Part shown: piece by piece, positions 17,621 through 25,694 of the stretch
Layout of the letters: the number at the start of each line of letters is the position of its first letter
Numbering within the stretch: position 1 is the first letter of the stretch
Source: Halapricum hydrolyticum
GTDB lineage: Archaea; Halobacteriota; Halobacteria; Halobacteriales; Haloarculaceae
DNA length: 64,000 bases
Direction of reading: 5' to 3'
NCBI RefSeq assembly: GCF_025517535.1
Contig: NZ_JAOPKC010000005.1
Span: forward strand, 95,261-159,260
The notes under the pieces: model-generated
The model's input: the letters and a program-made list of their open reading frames with translations, nothing else
The model's database searches: none
Told to the model about the DNA's origin: nothing
Translations under genes and position numbers: made by a program

Positions 17621-18034
17621 CTGATACTGCGCTCGGCGGTTCGAGCCGCGAGAACGCGCGTACCTGCTGCACGCGAGAGCTTGCGGCAGCGTCGAGGGTC
17701 GCCGCGACGGCGTTGGTCGCGCACGCCGACGACATCGGAGAACGAGGTCGCGCTCCGCCACGGGGATCGCGTGCAGGTACTGGTGGAGGGCCGAACACTC
17801 GAGCGCGGCGACCCCGTTTCGGATCCGCTCGTCAGGGGACTGCAGCCCCTGCGCGGTCAGTACGGCGAGCAGGCGAGCCGGAAACTGCCCCGGAACGGAC
17901 CGACACAGCACCTCGGTGACGCGGTCGGCAGTGGTGACGTCGGAGTCGACCGCCTCGGCGAGTAACCCGACCAGCGCTCGACTGTCAGCACGTCCGAGTA
18001 CCATTGCCCACTCAGGTGCTGATTGAATAATCAT
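17510..18034 (-). CDS. Hypothetical protein; 3' half doubtful, possibly frameshifted
   Basis: The first 85-90 residues look like a real helical domain (SRALVGLLAEAVDSDVTTAD, then VTEVLCRSVPGQFPARLLAV and ALHQYLHAIPVAERDLV) with normal codon choice. After about plus-strand position 17740 the frame becomes arginine-rich and compositionally like a noise frame, and it runs 111 bases into the convergent pilin-like gene. A neighbouring frame over 17640-17740 looks more protein-like (NAVAATLDAAASSRVQQVR). The gene may therefore be frameshifted or end earlier in its true form. A start at the internal ATG 18004 is possible. I do not recognise the family. Confidence 0.4.
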   Translation of the reverse strand: MIIQSAPEWAMVLGRADSRALVGLLAEAVDSDVTTADRVTEVLCRSVPGQFPARLLAVLTAQGLQSPDERIRNGVAALECSALHQYLHAIPVAERDLVLRCRRRARPTPSRRPSTLPQALACSRYARSRGSNRRAQYQSGRARFQTRGHAAVGRDRHGDRRAGIDQRRVGAGEF

Positions 18035-18118
18035 TCAGCAGCCTGAAAAGGATTTCGACGACCACCTTTTTCCCGTTCGGGTCGCCGTCGGCGACCGCTC
18101 ACGGCAAAAACGTGGGCG

Positions 18119-18123
18119 AAAAA
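18119..18123 (-). terminator. Candidate T-tract terminator after the methyltransferase
   Basis: On the minus strand a T5 run lies about 70 bases past the methyltransferase stop (18193), with a second T5 nearby at 18105-18110. Archaeal terminators are U-tracts; this is only compositional evidence. Confidence 0.3.
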
Positions 18124-18192
18124 GGCCGCGACTCCTTGCAGTCGTCGCGGTGAAACGCCTCTCTCCGCTCGGCGTATGCTCGCTGCAGCAGG

Positions 18193-18816
18193 CTACTCTT
18201 CGGGGACATCCGCAACAGTCGTAATCGCGCGTGGGCTTCCCGGTCGAGCCTGCTGAATGTGGTGTTCGAACTCCTCGAAGCCAGCTTCCCGGAACATACG
18301 GTCGGCCTCTTCCTCGTCGTAGAACAGCATGATCGCGTCGGCGAGCTTCTGGAAGACGGTGTTGGTGGGGTAGTCGGGGCCGACGATCAGAACCTTCCCA
18401 CCGGGTTTGACGACACGTCGACATTCCTCGAGCGCGTCGACCGGGTTGGGCCAGTACTCGATCGAACCGGACGACCAGACGACGTCGAAGGCGTCGTCCC
18501 GGTAGGGCAGGCGCTCGGCATCGCCGCGGGTGAACCGGACGGGACCGCTGCGGCCGAACTTCGCGTAGGCTTTCTCCAGCTGGTGGGGACTCTGATCGAG
18601 CCCGTAGACGGTCTCGACGTGCTGGAGCAGCCCCTCCGTGGCGAAACCGGTGCCACAGCCGACGTCCAGTACGCGCTCGTCACCGTCCAGTTCGAGCCAG
18701 CCGATGGCCTCGTCGCGCATCTCCTCGTTCCAGATGAAGGGGTTGATGCGGTCGTAGACCTGCGAGAGGTACTTGTAGAAGAGCCGTGCCCGACCCTTGT
18801 GTTCGAGGACGCCCAT
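18193..18816 (-). CDS. SAM-dependent methyltransferase resembling MPBQ/MSBQ (VTE3-type) quinone methyltransferases
   Basis: A 207-residue class I methyltransferase: motif I LDVGCGTGFATEGLL, acidic Asp in YGLDQSPHQL, and motif IV-like FDVVWSSGSIEYWPNP. The start FYKYLSQVYDRINPFIWNEE and the SPHQLEKA and GSIEYWPNP segments match the plant/cyanobacterial 2-methyl-6-phytyl-benzoquinol methyltransferase family more closely than generic UbiE. Haloarchaea have menaquinone and methylated menaquinone rather than tocopherol, so a role in quinone-ring methylation is the reasonable inference. It is monocistronic and divergent from the ATP synthase operon. Confidence 0.82.
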   Translation of the reverse strand: MGVLEHKGRARLFYKYLSQVYDRINPFIWNEEMRDEAIGWLELDGDERVLDVGCGTGFATEGLLQHVETVYGLDQSPHQLEKAYAKFGRSGPVRFTRGDAERLPYRDDAFDVVWSSGSIEYWPNPVDALEECRRVVKPGGKVLIVGPDYPTNTVFQKLADAIMLFYDEEEADRMFREAGFEEFEHHIQQARPGSPRAITTVADVPEE

Positions 18817-18916
18817 CGAGCATCTGTTAGGACCAGGTCGTCATAATCCCCCGGATTTGACTGCGGACTTCGCAACTACCAAATAGGCGGTCTTACAACG
18901 ACCATACGACTAGACA

Positions 18917-19249
18917 ATGCCACGGGAACAGGTTCTCAGGGACATCAAAGCAGCCGAGGAAGAGGCGGACGAGATCGTCGCCAACGCCGAGGCCGAGCGC
19001 GAGCAACGGATCGAGCAGGCGCGCGAGCGCGCCGAAGAGATCCGCAAGGAGGCTAGACAGGAGGCCGAAGAGATGGCCGAGCAGCGCCTGGCCGAGGCCC
19101 GTGCGGAGATCGAGGCCGAGCGCGATCGGATCGTCGAGGAAGGCGAAGAAGAGAGCGAGCGCCTCGAAGAGCGCGCCGAACAGCGGCTCGACGAGGTCGT
19201 CGACCACGTCGTGTCGCTGTTCGAGGAGGAGGTACATGCTCAGGCCTGA
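18917..19249 (+). CDS. atpH: A-type ATP synthase subunit H (peripheral stalk)
   Basis: A 110-residue, almost entirely helical, heptad-patterned protein rich in E, A and R, beginning MPREQVLRDIKAAEEEAD, as expected of subunit H, which forms the peripheral-stalk coiled coil with subunit E. It is the first gene of atpHIKECFAB. Its stop lies inside the start region of atpI (14-base overlap). A TATA-like CTTACAA about 25 bases upstream fits a leaderless operon start. Confidence 0.92.
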   Translation: MPREQVLRDIKAAEEEADEIVANAEAEREQRIEQARERAEEIRKEARQEAEEMAEQRLAEARAEIEAERDRIVEEGEEESERLEERAEQRLDEVVDHVVSLFEEEVHAQA

Positions 19250-21464
19250 GCGGATGAGCCGGGTCTCGGTGACGGGATCCAAACGCGTCATGGATGACGT
19301 GATCGAGGCCGTCCACGATCTCGATCTGCTGCACCTCAGCGATTACACCAACGAGATCGAAGGCTTCGAACCCGGCAATCCGCTCGAAGGCGCGGACGAG
19401 TACTCCGAGAAGCTCGTGACCGTCCGGGCTCTCAAGAGCACGCTGGGAATCGAGGACGACTACGAGGGTCCGACCCACGTCGTTACCGACGAGGACCTCG
19501 AAGACGAACTCGAGGACGTCCGCCAGGAAGTCAACGCGCTGGACGACCGACACGAGGAGGCCCGGAGCGAACTCCGGTCGATCAGAGAGGACATCGAGCA
19601 ACTCGAGTTCTTCGTCCAGCTCGGCATCGACCTCGATCTGCTCGGTGGCTACGACAGCCTCGAAGTCGCCGTCGGCGAAGGCGATCCCGAAACTGTGACG
19701 GCGGCACTGGAAGAAAGCGAGATCGAGACCTTCGACGTCACGGCCGAGGGCGAGGCGATCGCCGTGTTCGCACATGTCGACGACCCCGGTGCCCTCGAGG
19801 ACGCGCTCGTTAGCGCGACGTTCAGCGAGGTCCCGATACCGGACGCGACTGGCGATCCAGCGGAGTATCTCAAGGATCGCCGACACCGCAAGCAACAGCT
19901 CGAATCGAAACTCAGTACCGTCGAGGACGAACTTGAGGATCTCAAGCTGAAGGTCGGTGGTTTCCTGCTGGCCGCCGAGGAGAAGCTAACGATCGCCGTC
20001 CAGAAACGGGAAGCGCCGCTGTCCTTCGCGACGACCGACAACGCGTTCGTCGCCGAAGGGTGGTTGCCGACAGCCGAGGTCGACACGCTCAGAGACGCAG
20101 TCGAAACGGCTGCCGACGGGACCGTCGAAGTCGAAGAGCTCGAACAGGCCGACTACGACGAAAACGGACATCCCGTGCACAGCGAAGACGTCGAGGACGA
20201 ATCAGGCGACGGTCCTCCGGAGCCGTCGGGCAGCCGCGAGCCGGATCGGACGGACGGCCCGGTCGCAAGAGAACGCGCCGAGGAGGAGTCCGAGCGGACG
20301 GCCGCTGACGGCGGGTACGTCCCGCTCGGAAAAGACAGTCCGCCGACCGTCCAGGACAATCCTGAGGGGATCAAACCGTTCGAGGCTCTGGTCGAAGTGA
20401 TCAACCGGCCGAAGTACACGGAACTCGATCCGACGGTGATCCTCTTTCTGACGTTCCCGACGTTCTTCGGATTCATGATCGGAGACCTCGGGTACGGCCT
20501 CCTCTACATGGGTCTTGGGTACTGGCTGATGACGAGCTTCGACAGCGACGTGATCGCCAGCCTCGGCGGCATCGCGCTGTGGGCCGGCGGGTTCACCGCA
20601 CTGTTCGGCATCCTCTACGGGGAGATATTCGGGCTTCACCAGCTCGGCGAGTTCGTCTGGAACGGCCATCCGCCGATCCACAAGGGGCTGCAGCCGGAGT
20701 ACATCCGGTTCGCCAAAGCCTGGCTCCTGATCAGTATCATCGTGGGCGTGCTCCATCTCGTCGTGGGGCGCGTGTTCGATCTCTTCAATAATCTCCACCA
20801 CGGCGTCCGGGAGGCGTTCCTCGAGAGCGGCCCCTGGATCCTGATGACCGTCGGGATCTGGCTGTGGGTGTTCAGCACGCACATCAGCGGGCCGAAACCC
20901 GACTTCATGTTCGAGGTATTCAACACGGGCAGCGAGGCCGCGTTCAAGCTCGGCTTCGCCGGCTTCTCCGAAACCGTCGGGTTCGTCGGGCTCGGGATGC
21001 TCGCGGTCGGGTTCGTGCTCGGCGTCGTCGCCGAGGGCGGGATCGTGATCATCGAGAGCATCACGCAGGTGTTCGGCCACGTCATCTCCTACACTCGGCT
21101 GGCGGCGGTCCTGCTGGCGAAAGCCGGCATGGCCCTGGCAGTGAACCTGCTGGTGTTTGGAGCCTACAAACACGACGGCGCGTTCCACTTCATCTTCTTC
21201 CAGGGAATGCCCGAGGAGACCGAGTGGATCATCTTCTCCGGCCTGGTCAACGCTGACGGTGCAGCCGCACTCGTCCTCGGAGTCCTCGCCGGGATCGTCA
21301 TCCTCCTGCTCGGCCACCTGCTGGTCCTGTTGCTGGGTGTCACCAGCGCGGGCTTGCAGTCGATCCGTCTCGAGTACGTCGAGTTCTTCGGCAAGTTCTA
21401 CGAGGGCGGCGGGGCAGTCTACAACCCGTTCGGACACGATCGAAACTACACCGTCGAAGAGTGA
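19236..21464 (+). CDS. atpI: A-type ATP synthase subunit I (a-subunit, membrane stator)
   Basis: A 742-residue subunit with a cytoplasmic N-terminal half containing long coiled coils (about 85-125 and 225-265) and a C-terminal membrane half starting around residue 405 (FLTFPTFFGFMIGDLGYGLLY), with about seven hydrophobic segments. The essential arginine of the proton path is expected in the GHVISYTRLAAVLLAKAGMA region. A haloarchaeal acidic insert of about 80 residues precedes the membrane part. The start ATG at 19236 is preceded by a strong GGAGGAGGT ribosome-binding sequence; an ATG six codons later is possible. Confidence 0.95.
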   Translation: MLRPERMSRVSVTGSKRVMDDVIEAVHDLDLLHLSDYTNEIEGFEPGNPLEGADEYSEKLVTVRALKSTLGIEDDYEGPTHVVTDEDLEDELEDVRQEVNALDDRHEEARSELRSIREDIEQLEFFVQLGIDLDLLGGYDSLEVAVGEGDPETVTAALEESEIETFDVTAEGEAIAVFAHVDDPGALEDALVSATFSEVPIPDATGDPAEYLKDRRHRKQQLESKLSTVEDELEDLKLKVGGFLLAAEEKLTIAVQKREAPLSFATTDNAFVAEGWLPTAEVDTLRDAVETAADGTVEVEELEQADYDENGHPVHSEDVEDESGDGPPEPSGSREPDRTDGPVARERAEEESERTAADGGYVPLGKDSPPTVQDNPEGIKPFEALVEVINRPKYTELDPTVILFLTFPTFFGFMIGDLGYGLLYMGLGYWLMTSFDSDVIASLGGIALWAGGFTALFGILYGEIFGLHQLGEFVWNGHPPIHKGLQPEYIRFAKAWLLISIIVGVLHLVVGRVFDLFNNLHHGVREAFLESGPWILMTVGIWLWVFSTHISGPKPDFMFEVFNTGSEAAFKLGFAGFSETVGFVGLGMLAVGFVLGVVAEGGIVIIESITQVFGHVISYTRLAAVLLAKAGMALAVNLLVFGAYKHDGAFHFIFFQGMPEETEWIIFSGLVNADGAAALVLGVLAGIVILLLGHLLVLLLGVTSAGLQSIRLEYVEFFGKFYEGGGAVYNPFGHDRNYTVEE

Positions 21465-21587
21465 CGCTGCCGGCAAGCCGTTTCGACGGCGATCGACCGG
21501 ACTACTGCGGCGCGTTTTCCCACACGGCACGCCAGCCGTGGGTGAGTTCGATCGCGATAATCCAGTATATTCGGACGCTTTGGGAAG

Positions 21588-21594
21588 CTTTATA
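21588..21594 (+). promoter_or_regulatory. Possible internal TATA element before atpK
   Basis: CTTTATA lies in the 186-base gap between atpI and atpK, the only sizeable gap in the operon. It would start transcription near 21618, giving extra message for atpK, whose product forms the multi-copy rotor ring. Confidence 0.45.
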
Positions 21595-21650
21595 GGTTCG
21601 GTGGGGGGACTAACAACCGTTCGGAAACACGCGAACAGCGATATACACAC

Positions 21651-21926
21651 ATGATTCCGGAAACACTCGCACCACTGTTCGTCGTACTGCAAGAAAACGT
21701 AGCGGCCGCACCGGCGATCCCGGAGGGTGACTTCCAGCTCGGGATGGCGGCACTGGCAGTCGGGCTGGCCGCATTTGGCGCGGGATACGCGGAGCGGGGC
21801 ATCGGTGCCGCGGCCGTGGGGGCAGTCGCCGAGGACGACGATATGTTCGGTCGTGGGCTGATCCTCACGGTCATTCCCGAGACGCTCGTCATTCTCGCGC
21901 TGGTCGTCGTGTTCCTCACGCTGTAA
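21651..21926 (+). CDS. atpK: A-type ATP synthase subunit K (rotor-ring proteolipid)
   Basis: A 91-residue proteolipid with an N-terminal leader-like extension and two transmembrane helices (about 30-52 and 70-91) joined by a polar loop (AEDDDMFGRG). The ion-binding carboxylate is the Glu in IPETLVILAL in helix 2; the glycine/alanine-rich helix 1 allows ring packing. The surrounding residues lack the polar Na+ ligands of sodium-type rings, so protons are the likely coupling ion, as known for haloarchaea. It is preceded by a gap with its own TATA candidate. Confidence 0.93.
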   Translation: MIPETLAPLFVVLQENVAAAPAIPEGDFQLGMAALAVGLAAFGAGYAERGIGAAAVGAVAEDDDMFGRGLILTVIPETLVILALVVVFLTL

Positions 21927-21948
21927 CACCGGTATCCTCTGACCATTT

Positions 21949-22533
21949 ATGAGTCTCGACAGCGTCACAGAAGACATCAAAGAGCAGGCTCGCGCACGTG
22001 CGGAGGAGATTCGCTCCGACGCCGAGCAGCGGGCCGAAAGGATCGTCGAGGAGGCCGAGCAGGAGGCCGAGGAGATCCGCAGGCAAAAAGAGAGCGAGAT
22101 CGAGCGGCAGATAGAACAGGAGCGCGAGCAGCGTCTCTCGAGTGGGAACCTGGAGGCGAAACAAAAACAGCTGGCCGCCCGTCGCCAGACCCTCGAGGAG
22201 GTTCGCGAGCGCGTCGAAGACGCGCTCGTCAATCTCGACGAGGAGACTCGCGAGGAGTTGACGCGGGAGCTGATCGAAGCGGCCATCACGGAGTTCGAGG
22301 ATGTCGAGACGGCCGAAGTGTACGGTCGTAGCGACGACGAGGCGCTGCTGACGTCGATCCTCGAGGAGTACGACAGCTTCGAGTACGGCGGCGAGACCGA
22401 CTGTCTCGGCGGCGTCGTCGTCGAGAGCGACGCGTCCAGGGTTCGGATCGACAACACGTTCGATTCGGTCCTCGAGGACGTCTGGCAGGAATCGCTTCGC
22501 GAAATCAGTGACGAACTGTTCGAGGAGCAATGA
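21949..22533 (+). CDS. atpE: A-type ATP synthase subunit E (peripheral stalk)
   Basis: A 194-residue subunit with a long N-terminal helix (to about residue 105) rich in E, R and Q, and a compact C-terminal domain (LGGVVVESDASRVRIDNTFDS) that caps the A3B3 head. It pairs with subunit H to form the stator stalk. Its last bases overlap the atpC start (ATGA-type, four bases), indicating translational coupling. Confidence 0.94.
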   Translation: MSLDSVTEDIKEQARARAEEIRSDAEQRAERIVEEAEQEAEEIRRQKESEIERQIEQEREQRLSSGNLEAKQKQLAARRQTLEEVRERVEDALVNLDEETREELTRELIEAAITEFEDVETAEVYGRSDDEALLTSILEEYDSFEYGGETDCLGGVVVESDASRVRIDNTFDSVLEDVWQESLREISDELFEEQ

Positions 22534-23606
22534 GCGCACAGTACGGCGGTCCGGCCGGTGAAGCGAGCAACTACGAATACGTGACTGCGCGGGTCAGCGC
22601 CCGGCGTGCATCGTTGTTCGACGAGGACGACTACCGCAAACTCGTCCGGATGGGAACCGGTGAGATCGCCCGTTTCATGGAAGAGACGGAGTACGGACGG
22701 GAGATGAACGCTCTCGGTGCTCGCTACTCGGGCGTCGACCTCATCGAGTACGCGCTCAACCGCAACCTCGCGAAACACTTCAACGACCTGCTGCGGTGGG
22801 CGACCGGGGAAGCGTACGACTACATCGCCCGGTACCTCCGGAAGTTCGACGCCTGGAACGTCAAGACGGCGCTGCGCGGGATCTACTCCGAGGCCGGTGC
22901 TGACGCGATCCGGTCGGACTACATCCGGGCGGGCGAATTCGACGACGACCTGCTCGAACAGCTGGCGGTGGCTGACTCCGTCGAAGCGGCAATCGAGACC
23001 CTGGAGCAGACGATCTTTGCGGACGCCCTGCGCGAGGCGTACGACGATTACGAGGAGACGAACCTGCTCGTGCCGCTGGAAAACGCGGTCGACCGGGTGT
23101 TCTTCGAAGACATCGACGAGGGGCTGCCGTCCCGCGTACAGGCAGACAGGGCGACGGAGCTGTATATCGAGTTCATCACCGCAGAGATCGATTTCAGCAA
23201 CGTCCGCAACGCCCTTCGGCTGGCTCGCAGCGGGGCGGATATGGATCCTGCCGCGTACTTCATCGATGGCGGCCGGCTCTTCGACGCCGAGGAGCTGCGC
23301 CAGCTCGTCGGTAATCGCGATCAGCTCGTCGAGCACATCCGCGAGAGCATCTACGGCGACGACCTCGCCGAGGCACTGACCGAACTCGAAGAAAGCGACG
23401 ACATCGTTCGCTTCGAGAACGTGCTCGACGCCGCGCTGCTGGCGTTCGCCGACCGGCTCGCGAACCGCTACCCGCCGTCGGTATGTTCGGTCCTGTCGTA
23501 CATTCTCGCCAAGGAGCGAGAGGTCGACAATATCCGGGCGATCGCGCGGGGCCGGGAAGCCGACCTCGCGCCCGAAGAGATCGAAACGGAGCTGGTGATG
23601 TTATGA
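22530..23606 (+). CDS. atpC: A-type ATP synthase subunit C (rotor-to-stalk socket)
   Basis: A 358-residue all-helical subunit with the threefold pseudo-repeated funnel architecture of the C/d subunit (for example NYEYVTARVSARRASLF at the start and SVLSYILAKEREVDNIRAIARG near the end). It connects the central stalk to the K ring. It overlaps atpE upstream and atpF downstream by four bases each. Confidence 0.95.
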   Translation: MSAQYGGPAGEASNYEYVTARVSARRASLFDEDDYRKLVRMGTGEIARFMEETEYGREMNALGARYSGVDLIEYALNRNLAKHFNDLLRWATGEAYDYIARYLRKFDAWNVKTALRGIYSEAGADAIRSDYIRAGEFDDDLLEQLAVADSVEAAIETLEQTIFADALREAYDDYEETNLLVPLENAVDRVFFEDIDEGLPSRVQADRATELYIEFITAEIDFSNVRNALRLARSGADMDPAAYFIDGGRLFDAEELRQLVGNRDQLVEHIRESIYGDDLAEALTELEESDDIVRFENVLDAALLAFADRLANRYPPSVCSVLSYILAKEREVDNIRAIARGREADLAPEEIETELVML

Positions 23607-23938
23607 GCAAGGAAATCGCCGTCGTCGGCTCGCCGGACTTCACGACCGGGTTCCGCCTGGCAGGTGTTCGCAAGGCGGTCAGCGTCCCTGAAGACGAGAT
23701 GAGTGCGGAATTAGACGAGACCGTCAAGGAGCAGCTCGAAAGCGACGACGTCGGTATTCTCGTGATGCACGACGACGATCTGGAGTATCTCTCTCGGGGC
23801 GTCCGTGAGGCGGTCCAGCAGAGCGTCGATCCAGTGTTGGTGACGCTCGGCGGCGGCACCGACAGCGGGAACCTGCGCGAACAGATCAAACGAGCGATCG
23901 GTATCGACCTGATGGAGGAAGACGAACAGCAACTATGA
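23603..23938 (+). CDS. atpF: A-type ATP synthase subunit F (central stalk)
   Basis: A 111-residue subunit with a Rossmann-like fold start (KEIAVVGSPDFTTGFRLAGV), a middle loop (DVGILVMHDDDLEYL) and a C-terminal helix containing LREQIKRAIGIDLM, as expected of the regulatory F subunit in the central stalk. Start ATG overlaps the atpC stop, and its own stop overlaps the atpA start. Confidence 0.94.
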   Translation: MSKEIAVVGSPDFTTGFRLAGVRKAVSVPEDEMSAELDETVKEQLESDDVGILVMHDDDLEYLSRGVREAVQQSVDPVLVTLGGGTDSGNLREQIKRAIGIDLMEEDEQQL

Positions 23939-25692
23939 GTCAAGGACAGACATCCGACGTCCGTGAAGACGGCGTCATCGAGAGCGTATCGGGCCCCGTC
24001 GTCACGGCGGACCTCGACGCCCGGATGAACGACGTGGTGTACGTCGGTTCGGAAGGGCTGATGGGCGAAGTGATCGAGATCGAAGGCGACGTGACGACGA
24101 TCCAGGTGTACGAGGAGACCTCCGGCGTGTCGTCGGGCGAACCTGTCGAAACGACCGGGCAGCCGTTGACGGTTGATCTCGGTCCCGGGATGCTGGATTC
24201 GATCTACGACGGTGTCCAGCGCCCGCTACAGGTCCTCGAAGAGAAGATGAACAGCGCGTTCCTCGACCGCGGGGTCGACGCCCCGGGGATCGACCTGGAC
24301 GAACTCTGGGAGTTCACTCCCGAAGTCGCGGAAGGCGACACTGTCGAGCCTGGCGACATCGTGGGAACCGTCCCCGAGACGCGGACGATCGATCACAAGG
24401 TGATGGTTCCGCCCGATTACGAGGGCGGCGAGGTCGTCGAAGCCGAGTCCGGGAACTTCACCGTCGACGAGACGGTCGTCGAACTGGACAACGGCGAAGA
24501 GATCACGATGCACCAGGAGTGGCCGGTCCGCCAGCAGCGTCCGGCCAGCGAAAAGCAGACGCCGACCGAACCGCTGGTGTCGGGCCAGCGGATCCTCGAC
24601 GGGCTGTTTCCCATCGCGAAAGGCGGGACGGCCGCGATTCCGGGGCCGTTCGGTTCCGGGAAGACGGTGACCCAACACCAGCTCGCCAAGTGGGCCGACG
24701 CGGACATCGTCGTCTACGTCGGCTGTGGCGAGCGTGGTAACGAGATGACCGAAGTCATCGAGGACTTCCCGGACCTGGAAGACCCGACGACGGGTAACCC
24801 GCTGATGGACCGGACGACGCTGATCGCCAACACGTCGAACATGCCTGTCGCGGCCCGCGAATCGTCGGTGTACACCGGGATCACCATCGCCGAGTACTTC
24901 CGCGACATGGGATACAACGTCGCGCTGATGGCCGACTCGACCTCGCGGTGGGCCGAGGCCATGCGCGAAATCTCCTCGCGACTGGAGGAGATGCCCGGCG
25001 AAGAGGGGTATCCCGCCTATCTCGCCGCGCGACTGGCGGAGTTCTACGAGCGTGCCGGCTACTTCGAGAACGTCAACGGCACCGAGGGATCGGTGTCGGT
25101 CATCGGGGCGGTTTCGCCGCCCGGTGGGGACTTCTCGGAGCCAGTCACCCAGAACACGCTACGGATCGTCAAGACGTTCTGGGCACTGGACGCCGACCTC
25201 GCGGAACGGCGGCACTTCCCGGCGATCAACTGGACCGAATCCTACTCGCTGTATCGCGACCAGCTCGATCCGTGGTTCGAGGAGAACGTCGAGTCGGACT
25301 GGTCCGAGCAGCGCCAGTGGGCGATCGATACGCTCGACGAGGAAGCAGAACTCCAGGAGATCGTCCAGCTGGTCGGCAAGGACGCGCTGCCGGAGGACCA
25401 GCAGCTCACGCTTGAGGTCGCCCGGTACCTGCGTGAGGCGTGGCTCCAGCAGAACGCGTTCCACGACGTGGACACCTATTGCTCGCCGGAGAAGACCTAC
25501 CGCATCCTCGGGGCGATCAAGACGTTCAACGACGAGGCCTTCGACGCGCTCGATGCGGGCGTACCAGTCGAAGAGATTACCGACATCGAGTCGCTCCCAC
25601 GGTTGAACCGTATCGGCGTGCAGGAAGACTACAACGAGTTCGTCGACGAACTCGAGGAAGACATCGCGAGCGAACTCCGGGAGATGTACTAA
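23935..25692 (+). CDS. atpA: A-type ATP synthase catalytic subunit A
   Basis: A 585-residue catalytic subunit. The P-loop is GPFGSGKT (residues 237-244), the family's conserved variant. The protein contains the A-specific bulge domain before the P-loop, the catalytic Glu region GCGERGNEMTEVIEDFPDL, and DSTSRWAEAMREISSRL. It hydrolyses or synthesises ATP with subunit B in the A3B3 head. No intein is present at the P-loop, in contrast to some other archaeal atpA genes. It is separated from atpB by two bases. Confidence 0.97.
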   Translation: MSQGQTSDVREDGVIESVSGPVVTADLDARMNDVVYVGSEGLMGEVIEIEGDVTTIQVYEETSGVSSGEPVETTGQPLTVDLGPGMLDSIYDGVQRPLQVLEEKMNSAFLDRGVDAPGIDLDELWEFTPEVAEGDTVEPGDIVGTVPETRTIDHKVMVPPDYEGGEVVEAESGNFTVDETVVELDNGEEITMHQEWPVRQQRPASEKQTPTEPLVSGQRILDGLFPIAKGGTAAIPGPFGSGKTVTQHQLAKWADADIVVYVGCGERGNEMTEVIEDFPDLEDPTTGNPLMDRTTLIANTSNMPVAARESSVYTGITIAEYFRDMGYNVALMADSTSRWAEAMREISSRLEEMPGEEGYPAYLAARLAEFYERAGYFENVNGTEGSVSVIGAVSPPGGDFSEPVTQNTLRIVKTFWALDADLAERRHFPAINWTESYSLYRDQLDPWFEENVESDWSEQRQWAIDTLDEEAELQEIVQLVGKDALPEDQQLTLEVARYLREAWLQQNAFHDVDTYCSPEKTYRILGAIKTFNDEAFDALDAGVPVEEITDIESLPRLNRIGVQEDYNEFVDELEEDIASELREMY

Positions 25693-25694
25693 CC

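Noticed and set aside
19101..19235. Longer atpI start inside atpH
   Set aside because: The extra residues are arginine/serine-rich out-of-frame atpH sequence; ATG 19236 has a strong ribosome-binding sequence and fits the family N-terminus.
20202..23336. A minus-strand open frame of over 1,000 codons opposite atpI, atpK, atpE and atpC
   Set aside because: It is antisense to well-identified ATP synthase genes, has low-complexity composition with no domain, and arises from the strong GC bias that removes stops in the opposite frame.
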